The notes beneath the pieces were generated by a model. It saw nothing but the letters and a program-made list of their open reading frames with translations. It searched no databases and was not told the DNA's origin. A stretch of 64,000 nt of DNA, taken from contig JAUKUA010000002.1 of the NCBI GenBank assembly GCA_030549175.1, positions 620,001-684,000 of the forward strand, given 5' to 3'. Numbering within the stretch: position 1 is the first letter of the stretch; every line of letters begins with the position of its first letter. This DNA comes from Lasiosphaeris hirsuta (Eukaryota; Ascomycota; Sordariomycetes; Sordariales; Lasiosphaeriaceae). The position numbers and the translations under genes were made by a program. Shown one piece after another: positions 48,436 through 58,948 of the stretch.

Positions 48436-49192
48436 TCCTGTCGAAGTTTTGGGGATGGAGGGAGCACGAGGGTTTTCGCGGGGCATTTGGGTGTTTGTGG
48501 TGACATCTCCGGCCAAGGTCTCAGAGATTGAGCGGTTTGAAGCAGAGAACCGATCGGGGGTGCCACTCTTTTTCCTTTCCTTGAAGCTAAAGCTTGGGGC
48601 TTTCTTTTAACGGGAGTAGCGATGGATTATCTAGCGTTTGATTAGACACTGTTGAAACGCGTTAGATCTAGGTTATGTGGACCATAGAGTATTCAGACTT
48701 TCGGTATGGTATCAAGAGAACTGCGTGTGAACCTGGGTAGGCCTTAACTGAGCGCGTGGATTGCGCGTGATTCTAGATGCACAGATCTCAAGCAGTATGA
48801 CCGTAAATAACAGCTTTACCCTACAAGGTCAGAGAAGGTATGCTTCGCTTTCGATATTGTGGGCGTCCGCCGTTGGGTGTTTAGGATCTGTAGGTGTGTG
48901 TGGTTTACAACATCTGGCCCTATTGAGAGGACTCCAATGCAATACAGTGCTGGATTGGTTCATTGCTATCGAATCTGGTACGTAACAAACTCATCTGCCA
49001 TCATCATGCAGGTCAACACCCCTCCTCAAGTAGAACCTGGGGATATCCTCGCCGGCGCTAGTACATTTTATCCTCACCGTACGTATAGTACATCCTCTGA
49101 TTTCCCTTCTCCCTTTCCTCCTTCCCTTTTTCATTTCTGCCTCTCTTCTTCACAGGGATTTAAGCAGATAACTGTTTCTCGTCCTCGCTCTT
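48436..49192. other. Intergenic, no gene supported
   Basis: It holds the 3' side of the orphan gene and of the converging membrane-protein gene. A pyrimidine-rich stretch lies at 49090-49160. A possible short + strand frame (48859-49230) would need an intron at GTACGTAACA...CATGCAG and has no recognisable content. Confidence 0.4.
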
Positions 49193-49892
49193 TCACCTCT
49201 CCAGCATCTTTTGCCCATTCTTCGTCCTGATCCTGCTCAGAAAGCCATACCTCCACTTCTGAATCAGCCGGCTATGCCCCGAAATTGTCGCCTGCGGTGC
49301 GAAGCGGACCTTTATCGTTCCAGAAAACACCAGATGCGACGTGACAGATGACTTGGGGGTCACATCAGCGACAATTTGTCTCCCCACATATTCCGCAGGA
49401 TATATTTCCCACACTCGTGCTGGACCATGATACCCTCCAACCCTAGGACACACAGGATCACTCTCGACTAGTCAGAAGTAAGGTAAACAGGAATAGGTGG
49501 TATTGAAGCAAGCAACTTGGAGTTAGAACCACCTATGTTCGTTGAAAACCTACCCTCGACCGTAGCGTGTATATTAGGAAGCACATTGAAAAAAAAAACA
49601 TTACGAAGAAAAGCGTCTGTCACGGGTATATTGTCTGTTACCTGACAGTAGCAGAGTAGTACAGCTGTTGAAGGGGAACCCAGACTTGGAATTTGCCGGC
49701 GGGCATGTGGGTGCGGTAAGATAGCGCGGGGAGAGCGAGGAGAGTGCCTAAAACAAAGAGAAAAAGCGGCCCATATGGTTTTTCGGGGTCGTTGGTTACA
49801 AACAAGGTGGTATCCCAGGGCTCTACGGGTCTTGCATGGACTACCCAGAGGGCTACGTCAGGTTGGTACATCCCGCTACGCGTAAGAAGCAT
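49193..49892 (-). pseudogene. Single-pass membrane protein gene, 3' two exons; 5' part cut by MITE
   Basis: The upstream coding exon reads from 49892 (MLLTRSGMYQPD) to 49642 and contains one strong membrane segment (YGPLFLFVLGTLLALPAL). The intron 49641-49443 (199 bp, GTAACA...CCTAG) has matching phase 2, joining YYSATV to R-VGGYHGPARVWEIY. The last exon ends at TGA, 49193-49195 (basic end GFLSRIRTKNGQKMLER). The open frame extends upstream past 49892 (KKLSEREG) to a MITE at 49922. Joining the flanks with one copy of the target repeat continues the frame (RRRILLKKLSEREG), then meets a TGA. So the ATG at 49892 is probably internal and the true 5' exons are displaced or lost. No family is recognised; it is plausibly a fungal membrane protein. 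Confidence 0.6.
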
Positions 49893-49921
49893 GCCCTCAC
49901 GCTCGGACAGTTTTTTAAGTA

Positions 49922-50981
49922 GAGCCCGTCACAATGCACTGTTACGATCGTCAATTTGAACTGTAGTACATTCCACTACCCCACATTTTCCACACCGCCT
50001 GCCCAAATAGTACACCGCCTTCGCAGTCAACTGCGGTCGCAGTCCATCACAGTCAATCGCGGTCAATTGAACAATAGTTAATTCAACACTACTACGGATC
50101 CGTACAGCGATTTAAATCGCAAAAACGCAATAAAAGCCTCCCAGTCAGCGTATCAACACAACAACTATGTGCTGCTAGCACCCCTGCCGGCCCTGCCACC
50201 CCGGGCCGCCCTGGGCTTCTTGACAGCACTGCGTCAAAGAGCTTCTTCAGGGCTTGGAAAGGTGTGAATCCCATCATGGCTTGCTTCCAAGCCCTCCAGC
50301 AGTAGTTATGCAACTGGCTTTGCGTGAAGATGATACCAGGGAACTATGCCCGCAGCTCTCTAGCTATGTCACAGATTGCTATGCTAGGGTGGTTAAGATA
50401 CTGTTGTATCAGAGCCTTGTGTTCGACTATGAAGGAGCCAACTGGGTAAAAAACTTCCGCAGTGTGGTTCTCGTGTGTCTGGCAATCATGCCTCACACTG
50501 AAGGTCCACTTGCGCACTCCGTCAACTAACAGCGCCTTGGCTGTGCCCTGCTATGGGCAGTCAGCCTTGGTGGTGGTTGTGTTCTTGGAGAGCGCTTTTG
50601 AAGGTCGTATCTTCCCTTTGGCACACACAATATCCACCCTAGTGGCCCCGAAGCCCTTGGAATAGTGAGCCGATCGACTCTTTCTGACTGCAAACCGTGC
50701 GCCGGAAAATCGCTATCGTCGCTGAAGTCGGGTTCCTGACCTGCGCGCGCGCGTGAAGCCATCGCTATTGCTCTGGTTAGCTCTTTTGATCGCGCGCAAT
50801 CGAATGAAGCTTACTGCAGCAGCTGGCTGCAGGTGGTGGGGGGAGTGGCTTTTGACAGGGTGGCAGTTATTCCTCGATGTACCTTTTCTGCCGGGTTTAG
50901 GGTTATTTTCACGATTCCCAGGGTTATGTATGGGGGTAACAGTTCAAATTGACGATCGTAACAGTGCATTGTGACGGGCTC
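49922..50981. mobile_element. hAT-type non-autonomous element (1,060 bp), target repeat TTAAGTA
   Basis: Inverted termini of about 43 bp start GAGCCCGTCACAATGCACTG at 49922 and, reversed, end at 50981. The direct repeat TTAAGTA flanks it (49915-49921 and 50982-50988); 7 bases match, 8 would be expected for hAT. Internally it carries on the minus strand a start MASRARAGQEPDFSDDSDF (50762) that resembles the start MASHTRARAQGDEGSDF in the 807-bp element at 51927-52733. The two also share a block near GCGATTTAAATC and CAATTGAACAATAGTTAATTC in opposite orientation. It is too short for a transposase, so it is a deletion derivative. Confidence 0.87.
50529..50762 (-). pseudogene. hAT transposase N-terminal remnant in MITE
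   Basis: A 78-codon frame, MASRARAGQEPDF..., acidic then Arg/Pro-rich, ending at a stop. Its first 20 residues align with the frame at 52257. It is probably the N-terminus of a hAT transposase whose catalytic part was deleted; no zinc finger or catalytic region is present. Confidence 0.4.
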
Positions 50982-50988
50982 TTAAGTA

Positions 50989-51456
50989 ATATCCGCCGCC
51001 TTCAACATTCCCACACCAACGCTATCAGCCAATTCCCATCCTCAGCCTTTCCATAAGATCGCTTACAGCCTAGTAATCTGAGACGAATCAGGGTACACAA
51101 AATTTCCTTATTCGTTCGTAGTCCTAAGCTGGGGTGAGTTGTGGCTAATTTGTCCTGAGCTTTCCCTGATTCTTTCCTGAGCTAGGGTGATGTAACGGGG
51201 ACTTATGACAAGGAGGCCCCTTAGCTCAATGCGGTCGGCGCGGGGCCGGTGCGGGGCGCTGCCGGATGCCGGCCGCCGCCGGATGCGGGCTGCGGGGCAT
51301 GGCGGCATAGGGCTTCCGGATTCGGATGTTGTGATCTAGTATAAAGAGGCTATTGGCCGCCCTCTGATCAGAGGAAGACCACGTTCCAATTGATCTTCTA
51401 ACCACACCTACCTTTGGCTGACCACCCTGCTTGAGACCACTCCTCACAACCACCCC
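50989..51456. other. GC-rich spacer between two hAT elements
   Basis: It contains a very GC-rich stretch (51225-51310, GCCGG and GCGGGGC repeats) and a TATA-like GTATAAAGAGG at about 51338, reminiscent of a solo LTR core, but no termini could be paired. Its left edge is the displaced upstream side of the membrane-protein gene. Confidence 0.35.
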
Positions 51457-51470
51457 TAGGGCTAAGAATT

Positions 51471-51625
51471 ACCCATGGGTACCCAGGACCCATGGACCCA
51501 AATGGACCCATGGGTCAATGGGTGGGTACCCATTGCTTGGCACGGGTCCGACCCATTACCCAAAAAACCCAATGGGTCCATTTGGGTACCCATGGGACCC
51601 ATGGGTACCCATGAGTCCTACATAT
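51471..51625. repeat. Palindrome-rich ACCCATGGGT array
   Basis: About ten near-copies of CCCATGGG, TACCCA and ACCCAATGGG in both orientations lie within 155 bp, close to the left end of the hAT element; a smaller set lies near its right end. Clustered subterminal motifs in both orientations are typical of hAT transposase-binding sites. Confidence 0.85.
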
Positions 51626-51926
51626 CAACAAGCACAAAAATATAAGATATATGGTTATTTATACAATGGCAAGATGCTGTATTAAGGCCAATGCTGATCT
51701 AGTAAAAAAGAGGTTAGCCATATGGTGAAGTAATGGATGTGCCTATCCCTGTACTAATCCTAACAATTTGGGGTTACTGGTAATCATAGTGCTAATCTCA
51801 TTGATTCATGACCAACCTCTGCCCTATTACCAACCAGGTTTAAATGTATTTAGTTCAAGTCCCTTACTAAGCCAATAGGGACTCATTAGCCTGTAATTTG
51901 GGAAGAAGGTTCTTTGGCTTCTTAAT

Positions 51927-52733
51927 CACCGCGTAACTATCCACTATGCAGATTGTTACAATCCACTATGTCCCCCATACTTAACCCTGGCCAATCCTGG
52001 CCAAACCCTGGACCTGGCAGAAAAGATACATCCAGCCGCCCTGTCAAAAGCCACCTGCAGCGCCCGCCATTGCAAGCCACCACTTCAATCTTCAATCTTC
52101 AACTTCTACCTTTCAACCCCACCAAATCCTTCCAACTGCAACAAATCAATCGCAACACCTTCGCAACGCAGTCAAATAGCGTTTTTCGCGCACTTTGACA
52201 GGCGCAGTAAGCTCAATTCAATTGCGCGCGTTCAATAGAGCTAACTAGCTATAGGTATGGCTTCACACACACGCGCGCGCGCGCAAGGCGACGAAGGCAG
52301 CGATTTCCCGATCTTTTTCGACGATGACGATCCCAGCGATGCCGAAGATCTTGACGACCCTGGCCCTGGCCCTGGCCCTGGCCAAGACCCCGCACCTCTC
52401 ACGAACCCCCCGCCCTCCCACAAGCTCTCCACACACAAGTACGATACCCTGGACGAATTGATGGCCGACTTATTGCGTTTTCGAACGATTTGAGCGATTT
52501 AAATCACTTTTAATAGTGTTGAATTAACTATTGTTCAATTGACTGCGATGGACTGCGACCGTGACTGTGGCTGCGACCGTGACCCCTGGCCTTGACCACC
52601 TTTTTAGTTGGCGGGCGCTGACAGCCTCTGACAGCCCCTGACAGTGCCGCTGCAAGGCGGTGAGTGGAAATGTGGGGCGGATGGATGTACATAGTGGATT
52701 GTAACAATCTGCATAGTGGATAGTTACGCGGTG
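51927..52733. mobile_element. Nested hAT-type MITE (807 bp), TSD TTCTTAAT
   Basis: Inverted termini of about 45 bp start CACCGCGTAACTATCCACTA. A perfect 8-bp target duplication TTCTTAAT lies at 51919-51926 and 52734-52741. It shares internal blocks with the MITE at 49922-50981 (CAATTGAACAATAGTTAATTC, GCGATTTAAATC) in inverted orientation. It carries one + strand frame at 52257. Confidence 0.94.
52257..52493 (+). pseudogene. hAT transposase N-terminal remnant with Pro-Gly repeat
   Basis: A 78-codon frame: MASHTRARAQGDEGSDF, then an acidic DDDDPSDAED block, then a Gly-Pro repeat from a CCCTGG hexamer repeat (about 52358-52385), then TYDTLDEL-like residues and a stop. It resembles the start of the frame at 50762. 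Probably a deletion remnant, not functional. Confidence 0.45.
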
Positions 52734-53178
52734 TTCTTAATAGCCTAAACATTCTTCCTTGCCCAGGCAATTTAACGTTTTCCTAACATATGTTCAGCTT
52801 GCTCTGCATGCTATGAGTTATAAGTTAGTATGATTACCACACAGATTACCATAACTCAGATGTAAACATACCTTACCAGCCAATAGGGTTTCATTATATC
52901 ATTAGGTTAATGGGGCGGTCAAAATTGATTAGCACATAGATTACCATATTACCATGTATGTTCATTAGCCCTAATTCAGTCCAATCTAATAGAAAGTACT
53001 CTTACTAAACCTATCCCTTTATACCATACTTATATCATGTTTGCTAATATGGTTGAAAAACTTTTTTATGTAGGAGAACCCTAACCTCTATATATACACT
53101 TGGACCCATTTGACCCATGGGTACCCATGGGTGGGTAATTCTTAGCCCTAACCACCCCCTACCCATAGCACCCTCGCG

Positions 53179-54015
53179 TTACATACGTGCCGTGCCCCTC
53201 TGATCCCCTATAACATAGAGATACCATTCTGTCCCTTCAGCATCTAAATCAAAGGCAAGCCGCTCCATCTCATGGACGAGGCCTACATCTGCTATTGGCA
53301 AGCGGCCAAGTTTTGTGAAGCAAGTATATATCCTCGATGCTGGGCTATCTAACACCTCGGCGAATGAGCTTCCGAGGGATCGCCCTGTTCCGTAGTTCTA
53401 CCTTAGTGTCTCAAAACTTCTTGGTATATAACCTTCGAGCAAACTCTTACCACGACACGTTCCTATGCATAGGGTGATTAGAATCCTGAAGAATGCCTTA
53501 GATCTCTATATCCGACTCCAGTAGCGGAAATGGCATTAGGTAGTGATTGACTTACCAGGGCGTAGTTTGGGGAAACTCCCAGTCGATGATTGCCTAGAAG
53601 TTAAATCTGTCGTCAACAAGGATGTTTTGCGTACCAAGGTTCATGTGGTTCAGAGGGAACTGCCCCTTAGCGTTACTGTCCTTGAATAGGGTAGTACTTT
53701 GTACGACCGCGAAAGACAAAGGCACTTGGTTCACTAGGAACGTTGCTATACGTATGCTCGGCCGATTTAGCTTTGCCGTTAGCGGCTTTATGCCCTAGTA
53801 CCCTCCTCCTGGCTATCTTACCTATAGCCCCTTAGTATCTATTTCCTTAAAATGCTTAGTTTGTGGCCAGACTCCGCCTGATACTTCGGTAGCTGTCTAT
53901 CTAATCGTTCTATACTCCGACCCTCCTCCGTAGTATATGTAAGTCCTCTATCTATTTACCTAAGGACCGCTAATATCCTATAGGTATGGCCTGATTAACT
54001 GGTCTGTGACGAGTA
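53179..54015 (-). pseudogene. APH-family phosphotransferase pseudogene, RIP-inactivated
   Basis: Aminoglycoside-phosphotransferase-like proteins are a large kinase-like family in fungi, with small-molecule or unknown substrates. On the minus strand the frame includes IYYGGGSEYRTIR and GVWPQTKHFKEID (53830-53950). Then come GIKPLTAKLNRPSI and the catalytic region NHMNLGTQNILVDDRFNF (about 53590-53650) followed after a TAG by AIIDWEF (the IDWE metal-binding block). A GTAAGT directly after TTPW suggests an intron. The last exon reads LVHEMERLAFDLDAEGTEWYLY and ends at TAA 53179. Stops are TAG, fitting RIP. The N-terminal lobe was not resolved. Confidence 0.75.
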
Positions 54016-54829
54016 CTTCCTAATCTCTTTTCCCTTTCTTCTCGTTACCTAAATTACTATATGTTAACGTACTTATATACCCCTAACGCCTGTCCCCCCT
54101 CCTACCATTGGCATATCCTACCCCATTACCTTACCCTTGATATGTAGTATCTTTCCTAGTAAATCCGATTGATTTAAGTCTAATGTATTTAACTATAGTA
54201 TCCTTCCTTGTATGTTGATTGTTACATGCTCCTTTGTATGTACTTACTCCTAGTAGCCTCTACCATAGCTAATATATATGGAGATTTAAACGTAGGGATA
54301 GCCATCTACCTCTTATGTTACCTTCCTGTCTGAAATTGTAGTTAGTAAGATTAGTAATAGGCGATAGGGAGAGAAAGGTAAAACGTTATTATGGATAAAT
54401 GTCCTATTTTGAGGTTTGTGTGCCAGCTGGTGGTAGAGTAGGCGGCTTTGCTACGGTAATAAGAGATATTTTCGGGTAGTGTTTAGGTATCTCTTCTGCC
54501 TTTATTATCATCCCTAAAATGTTTTACTGATCTTAGTAATCTAGTACCTTTCCCTAGTCCTATCTGTCTCCCTTGAACCTACTTATGGCGTGGGGTAGTG
54601 ACCTATGACCTGGTATAAATAGAAAGTAAAATAAATTGGTTTTCTCGTACTCTTTCCCTTTACCGTCTCTTAACCTATATTCTAACGTCTAGACTTGTAA
54701 ACGGGCTATTTACCTTAGGCTATTCTTACGAAATCTGTGAAATTACTCTTATAGTAGCCCTAGACAGTAGGCTCTACTAGGTAACCTTTACTCCCTGACC
54801 CTCTGGAGCATTGGTCTATAAGATAGTAC
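54016..54829 (-). other. RIPped sequence, probably second APH-like C-terminus
   Basis: Minus-strand frames continue downstream of the repeated block at 54830 with residues such as KYYLIDQCSRGSG and, near 54430-54600, a frame including HYPK and PTLPPAGTQTSK-like residues. This suggests the C-terminal part of a second paralogue that diverges from the first. No motif is clear enough to assign it alone. Confidence 0.35.
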
Positions 54830-55098
54830 TTGGCCAGACCTAGATTTGCCGTTGGCGGCTTTATGCTATAGTACCTCCCTTCCTCCCTTCTATCTCTACT
54901 AGTTATAGCTACCATATAGTTACCTCATGATCTCCCTCTTATATCTATGTCCTAAATGCCGAGCCCGTAAGATAACCACTTACCTCCTTCTATTTAAAGG
55001 ACTCCGTCTGATACCCCTCATAATATCTACGTATCTGTCGGAATTATCTAATACCCTATATGTCTGGCTATGGTTAACTGGTCCGTGACGAGCCCCTT
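54830..55098 (-). repeat. Tandem copy of APH-like segment (matches 53755-54020)
   Basis: The two blocks share GCCGTT(A/G)GCGGCTTTATGC, then GACTCCG(C/T)CTGATAC, and end in TTAACTGGTC(T/C)GTGACGAG. On the minus strand both start with LVTDQL. The spacing is about 1,075 bp, so the locus appears to be a tandem duplication of a gene segment, both copies RIPped. Confidence 0.65.
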
Positions 55099-56846
55099 TA
55101 CCTGTGGATATGTGACATATTCTACCCTCCTTTCTTTTCTTTCCCGGGAATGAACTTTATCAACTCCCGAAGATATACTTCATAATACTTACAAGTCGTT
55201 TCTACGTCAACGGAGTGTCTTTTTAACGGTTTATTCTCGTGCGTGCCCAGACTATCGCATATTGGTACATTCATGTACCCTAATACCTAATCTACCCTCT
55301 TATTATTAATATACCTAGCTACCTGCTACTACTACTAAGCTCGGTCTATTAGGTGTGTTAGCGACCTGACTATCGTAAACTACGTACCCTCTAAAACGGG
55401 CAATGCTGTTACTCTACCCTCCTCTAAGCAATATACCATTCCCCGTCAACTCACGAATCTAACATAATGCCTGTAAGCCCCTCGTTTATCCCATCACCCA
55501 TCTACATAAGCTAAATATCTGTCAACGATCATAAATCTACCTCCTATATAATACTCATTACCTACTAAAAGCTCTATATCTTCCTACTAGAAATCTAATA
55601 CTGTCAGTCGACATTAAGGGATCTTAATTCCTTCGGCAAACTACCTCAAGGCCCGCTTTTACTACTGTTCCTTTAGTATAGTATCTAGAACGTACTAAAG
55701 TACCCCTCTTTTATGATATTCCTATAGCAATCTTTAGACCTCGTGCTATAGCATGATAAGAGAGAGGAAAGGACAAGAGGTAGATGACAACTAAATTAGA
55801 GACATAATTACGAGGAGGGTAGAAAACCATATAATTATGGCTAAGAGCGATAGCTTGGTAGTAATCAGAGTAATAGCATCTACATCTCCTATAAGTCTAG
55901 CTATAGGTGACACCTAGATAGTAAGGTAAACGGCCTACTCCGTGTTCTGCCTTGTGATAAGAGTACTAGGTATCTTTTCTCCGAAGCCGACCCAGATCGT
56001 CCCCAAATGACTGTTCTTCTAATCTTTTATCGTAAGTTAGTAAGCCGACTGAGGGTAAAGAGTAGGCATACGTTAGCGTTAGAATTAGGGGTGGCTATGG
56101 GAGATTTTTTGCCGTTAACCTATTACAAATGAACGCCAAGGCTATATACGGCTAATGGTTAGCTGATAACTTATCGTATATAAGACGCGCCAATTACGTG
56201 ACCCACCCTTTCTCATCTATAGAATGAACCATAAGGCGTCTACAGGTCATAGCCGATTCGCCTACCCTAGCGCAACCCTAACAAGTAGTACGTTCCGGCC
56301 TAATCATTCCTATCGTACACACCCTAACTAAGCGGTTAACAAAATAAACCGTACTCTTTACCTAACTGTACTCTTACAGAGCCGGCAAATCACTAGGCTA
56401 TTAGGTATCTCAAAGTATCGTCATACCACCACCACATCTCCTGACGATGTTAGACTAACAGGCTCTAGAGCACCAACCTTAGACGTCTGTTAAACTTTCA
56501 TTGTACACACAGGCTACTAGTCTTTTGAAGTGCGGTTCATCTTATGACATAACTTAAAGGCAGTCGTCGAGTACGACCTCCGGTCTCGATTATCTACAAT
56601 AGGCGCTAGGTAACTGATCTATCGTTCATACTATCGTTTACATTAGAAACACTCCCCTCCTCTTTACTCAGCCTCAACCGTCTAACCGAGCCTAATACGG
56701 CTGGGACACTTCCTAACGTCTTTTAACCCTTTTCCTTTCCCTTCCCACACTTCCTACGCTTACTCTCACGTTGACTCGCCGATTTACCCTACTTGATTTG
56801 TATATGCCTTATCGGAGTCTACTATAAGTATCCTATCTACTATCAA
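55099..56846. other. RIP-degraded sequence, no gene resolved
   Basis: TAG/TAA are dense in all frames. Some + strand stretches (about 55140-55240, 55390-55720) look coding-like but show no recognisable motif. The region should include the 5' ends of the APH-like locus (-) and the promoter of the kinase relic (+). Confidence 0.35.
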
Positions 56847-58698
56847 ATGTCAGACCGTACGTTTACCTCCCTTACATCTATAAATACTCTCACCAAGCTG
56901 ACATTCAACGACGTCTATAATACCCTTACGTCTCGGCGCCAAAACAACCAGACAGATGGCACTTAAGCCGCCCTCTACCGTATACTTATCGAGCCCGAGT
57001 AGACATACGACGATAAGATAGTTTACCTTTGATATGAGATAGAACATACCAAGTATAACACTGATAGCAAAGCGAACAAAACCCTTATGGAGCCAGATAC
57101 CGATACCGAGAAATAGCTTCAAAAGCTCGGTATAGTCTAGGTCGGCCGTTATCTACTAGGGCTCTAGTCTCCTCCGGCTATACCGGAGAGGGGATAGACG
57201 GTAGGAAAAGGTCCCTTGGAGAACGTGCTTATCGACCTACTCCTCTGTACTAGGACTTTCGTAAAGGTGTACGATATCGACCTCCGAAATCCCTATGTAC
57301 GGTTTAACTTCTTTCTTAAAAGCAAGGCCCTCTATATCATAGGCTACTTTAAGTCTTCGTTAGCGTAACTGACAGTTAATGGCGACGTAACAACGCGGCG
57401 GCCGTACCACTTGAACTAGTATAGTATAAAGATCCAGCTTGTTAGTAAGCTTAAATACTACTTCTAATGGACGGAATTTGCTACTAAAGATAAATTCATA
57501 GAAAGACGTAGGTATTATGTAGCTAGCACTTTCGGTAGGCCGCCGCCTACTAATATTGATTTCGAGATGCCGACCCTACTTCCTAACAAGAAAGTAATAG
57601 GTAATTAGATACTGGGAGATACTCTAGGTAAGGACGGTTATGGAAGAGTATTCTTTACCTTAGATCTGTTAGGTAACATTGCTACTATTAAGGTAGTGGA
57701 GCGGACTTCTTAAAATTGTCACGGTATAGATAAAGAAATCTAAACACTTTAGGAAGTGACTAACTTCGTATAGAGGTCAGACGACGGTAAGCGAGTTCTA
57801 CGTATAGTAGAGGTAATCTACTCTAACGGCGAGAAGTTCTCCTCCAAGATGGCCTTCGATAATATTGCCATTGTCCTAAAGCCGATGACGTCCCAGACCT
57901 TCGGCGACTTGGTAGGGACTTGGAGCAAGGGGTAAGCCTCGTACGTTCTTGAAATTGCCTTTTAAGAGAACACAGCTGATACATAAGCTTGACAGAAGGT
58001 CTAATAGTATAACGATAGAGGTAGCGACTACATTCCGTGCCACACTACTAGGTGTCAAAGTCATACATGATGGACGTTAGCTATACCACGACCTGAAGCC
58101 GACTAATATCGGCCTTATTGGTAAGCCGCTCCGTTCCGTTCTATTGGACGTCGGCACATCTAGGTACATCTAGGTAAGTAGGTCGTTACGGCCAGAGCCG
58201 GGTATAGTCGGCATGGTCGGCTATCTCACTCCTAAGCTTGAGCTGGAGGACTATGACCATTCCATCGACATCTAGTCTATAGGTATCATCTTATTCGAGT
58301 TAACGTATAACTACTACCCGTGGAAGTACGTCATTAACCCGTGGCACAACGGTAAGACCAACGAGACGCTACGCCCGTCCTTCTAAAAAAGTTATCAAAA
58401 TGCCATTAACAAAATAGTCAGAGATTATCACAATGTATATATGTCGCCGGCTAAAGGCTATATATATCGTGAGTGTTCTATGTCAGCCTCTTGTAGTAGA
58501 TCGGCTGATTAAAAACTCCTTACAGTTGGCAGTCTCTTTGTTGAGATAGTAAGATACCGTTAGGTAGTAAATAACCATGTATAGTACCTTAACATCGACG
58601 AGGTTCTTTAGTACCTAGCTTGGGGCCTATTGCTACTTAAATCTCTATAGGTGAAGAGATAACAGTTAGAGTATGACCTTGAAGATAGAGAGGTGTGA
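56847..58698 (+). pseudogene. Protein kinase, RIP-inactivated, with one intron
   Basis: From ATG 56847 (MSDRTFTSLTSINTL) one frame, broken only by TAG, runs through an N-terminal region of about 250 codons. It then enters a kinase domain: the glycine loop GDTLGKDGYGRVFF (about 57615-57655) and ATIKV with the ATP-binding lysine (57681). A predicted intron 57932-57995 (GTAAGC...GACAG, 64 bp) shifts the frame exactly as needed. The second exon has ATLLGVKVIHDGR, the catalytic loop YHDLKPTN (58084), LLDVGTS in the DFG position, TPELELEDYDHSID (about 58229) and a C-lobe ending near TGA 58696. The loop His (Y-H-D) and Asp are intact; the DFG Phe is replaced by Val. Stops fit CAG/CAA/TGG changed by RIP. 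It was a serine/threonine-type kinase of a fungal-specific group; its substrate is unknown. Confidence 0.85.
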
Positions 58699-58948
58699 CA
58701 TGAGTGAGTGTTGTTTGGAGGGCCGGTTAGGTAGCATGTCATGGTTATGTAAGAGAGTGACTAGTATTAGTAATAATTAAATTCTTATTTCTTTTAATAA
58801 TGATACTGCTACCTAGTGTTTTGTCATCTTTAAGTATAGTCAGGCCTAGGTTCGTACACCCTATGTCGTACTCTACATATTAGATTACGTGATAATACTC
58901 CTATACCCGTACTAACTTATAAATTTCTTATCTTATTTAAAGGCTTAC
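58699..58948. other. Short spacer before element A1
   Basis: AT-rich and RIPped. It ends with CTTAC (58944-58948), one half of the expected target duplication of A1. Confidence 0.4.

Larger units (their letters stand above)
51457..53150. mobile_element. hAT-type non-autonomous element (887 bp without insert), TSD ACCACCCC
   Basis: The termini are inverted copies of TAGGGCTAAGAATTACCCA, flanked by a perfect 8-bp duplication ACCACCCC (51449-51456 and 53151-53158), diagnostic of hAT-type insertion. The subterminal region (51471-51625, and shorter at 53105-53135) is built of repeated ACCCATGGGT/GGGTACCCAT palindromes. The interior is AT-rich with no coding frame. It is interrupted at 51927-52733 by another hAT-type MITE. 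Confidence 0.93.

Noticed and set aside
48165..48516. Minus-strand frames over the orphan gene
   Set aside because: Low-complexity composition and overlap with the spliced + strand model, whose intron is in phase.
51211..51290. A tRNA-like A-box (TTAGCTCAATGCGG) in GC-rich sequence
   Set aside because: No matching B-box, acceptor pairing or anticodon arm could be formed; probably chance in GC-rich DNA.
51190..51445. Copia-like solo LTR suggested by a TATA-like GTATAAAGAGG box
   Set aside because: No convincing TG...CA ends or target duplication could be matched.
56850..57122. 90-codon minus-strand hydrophobic frame
   Set aside because: Antisense to the N-terminus of the kinase relic, which has collinear motif support.
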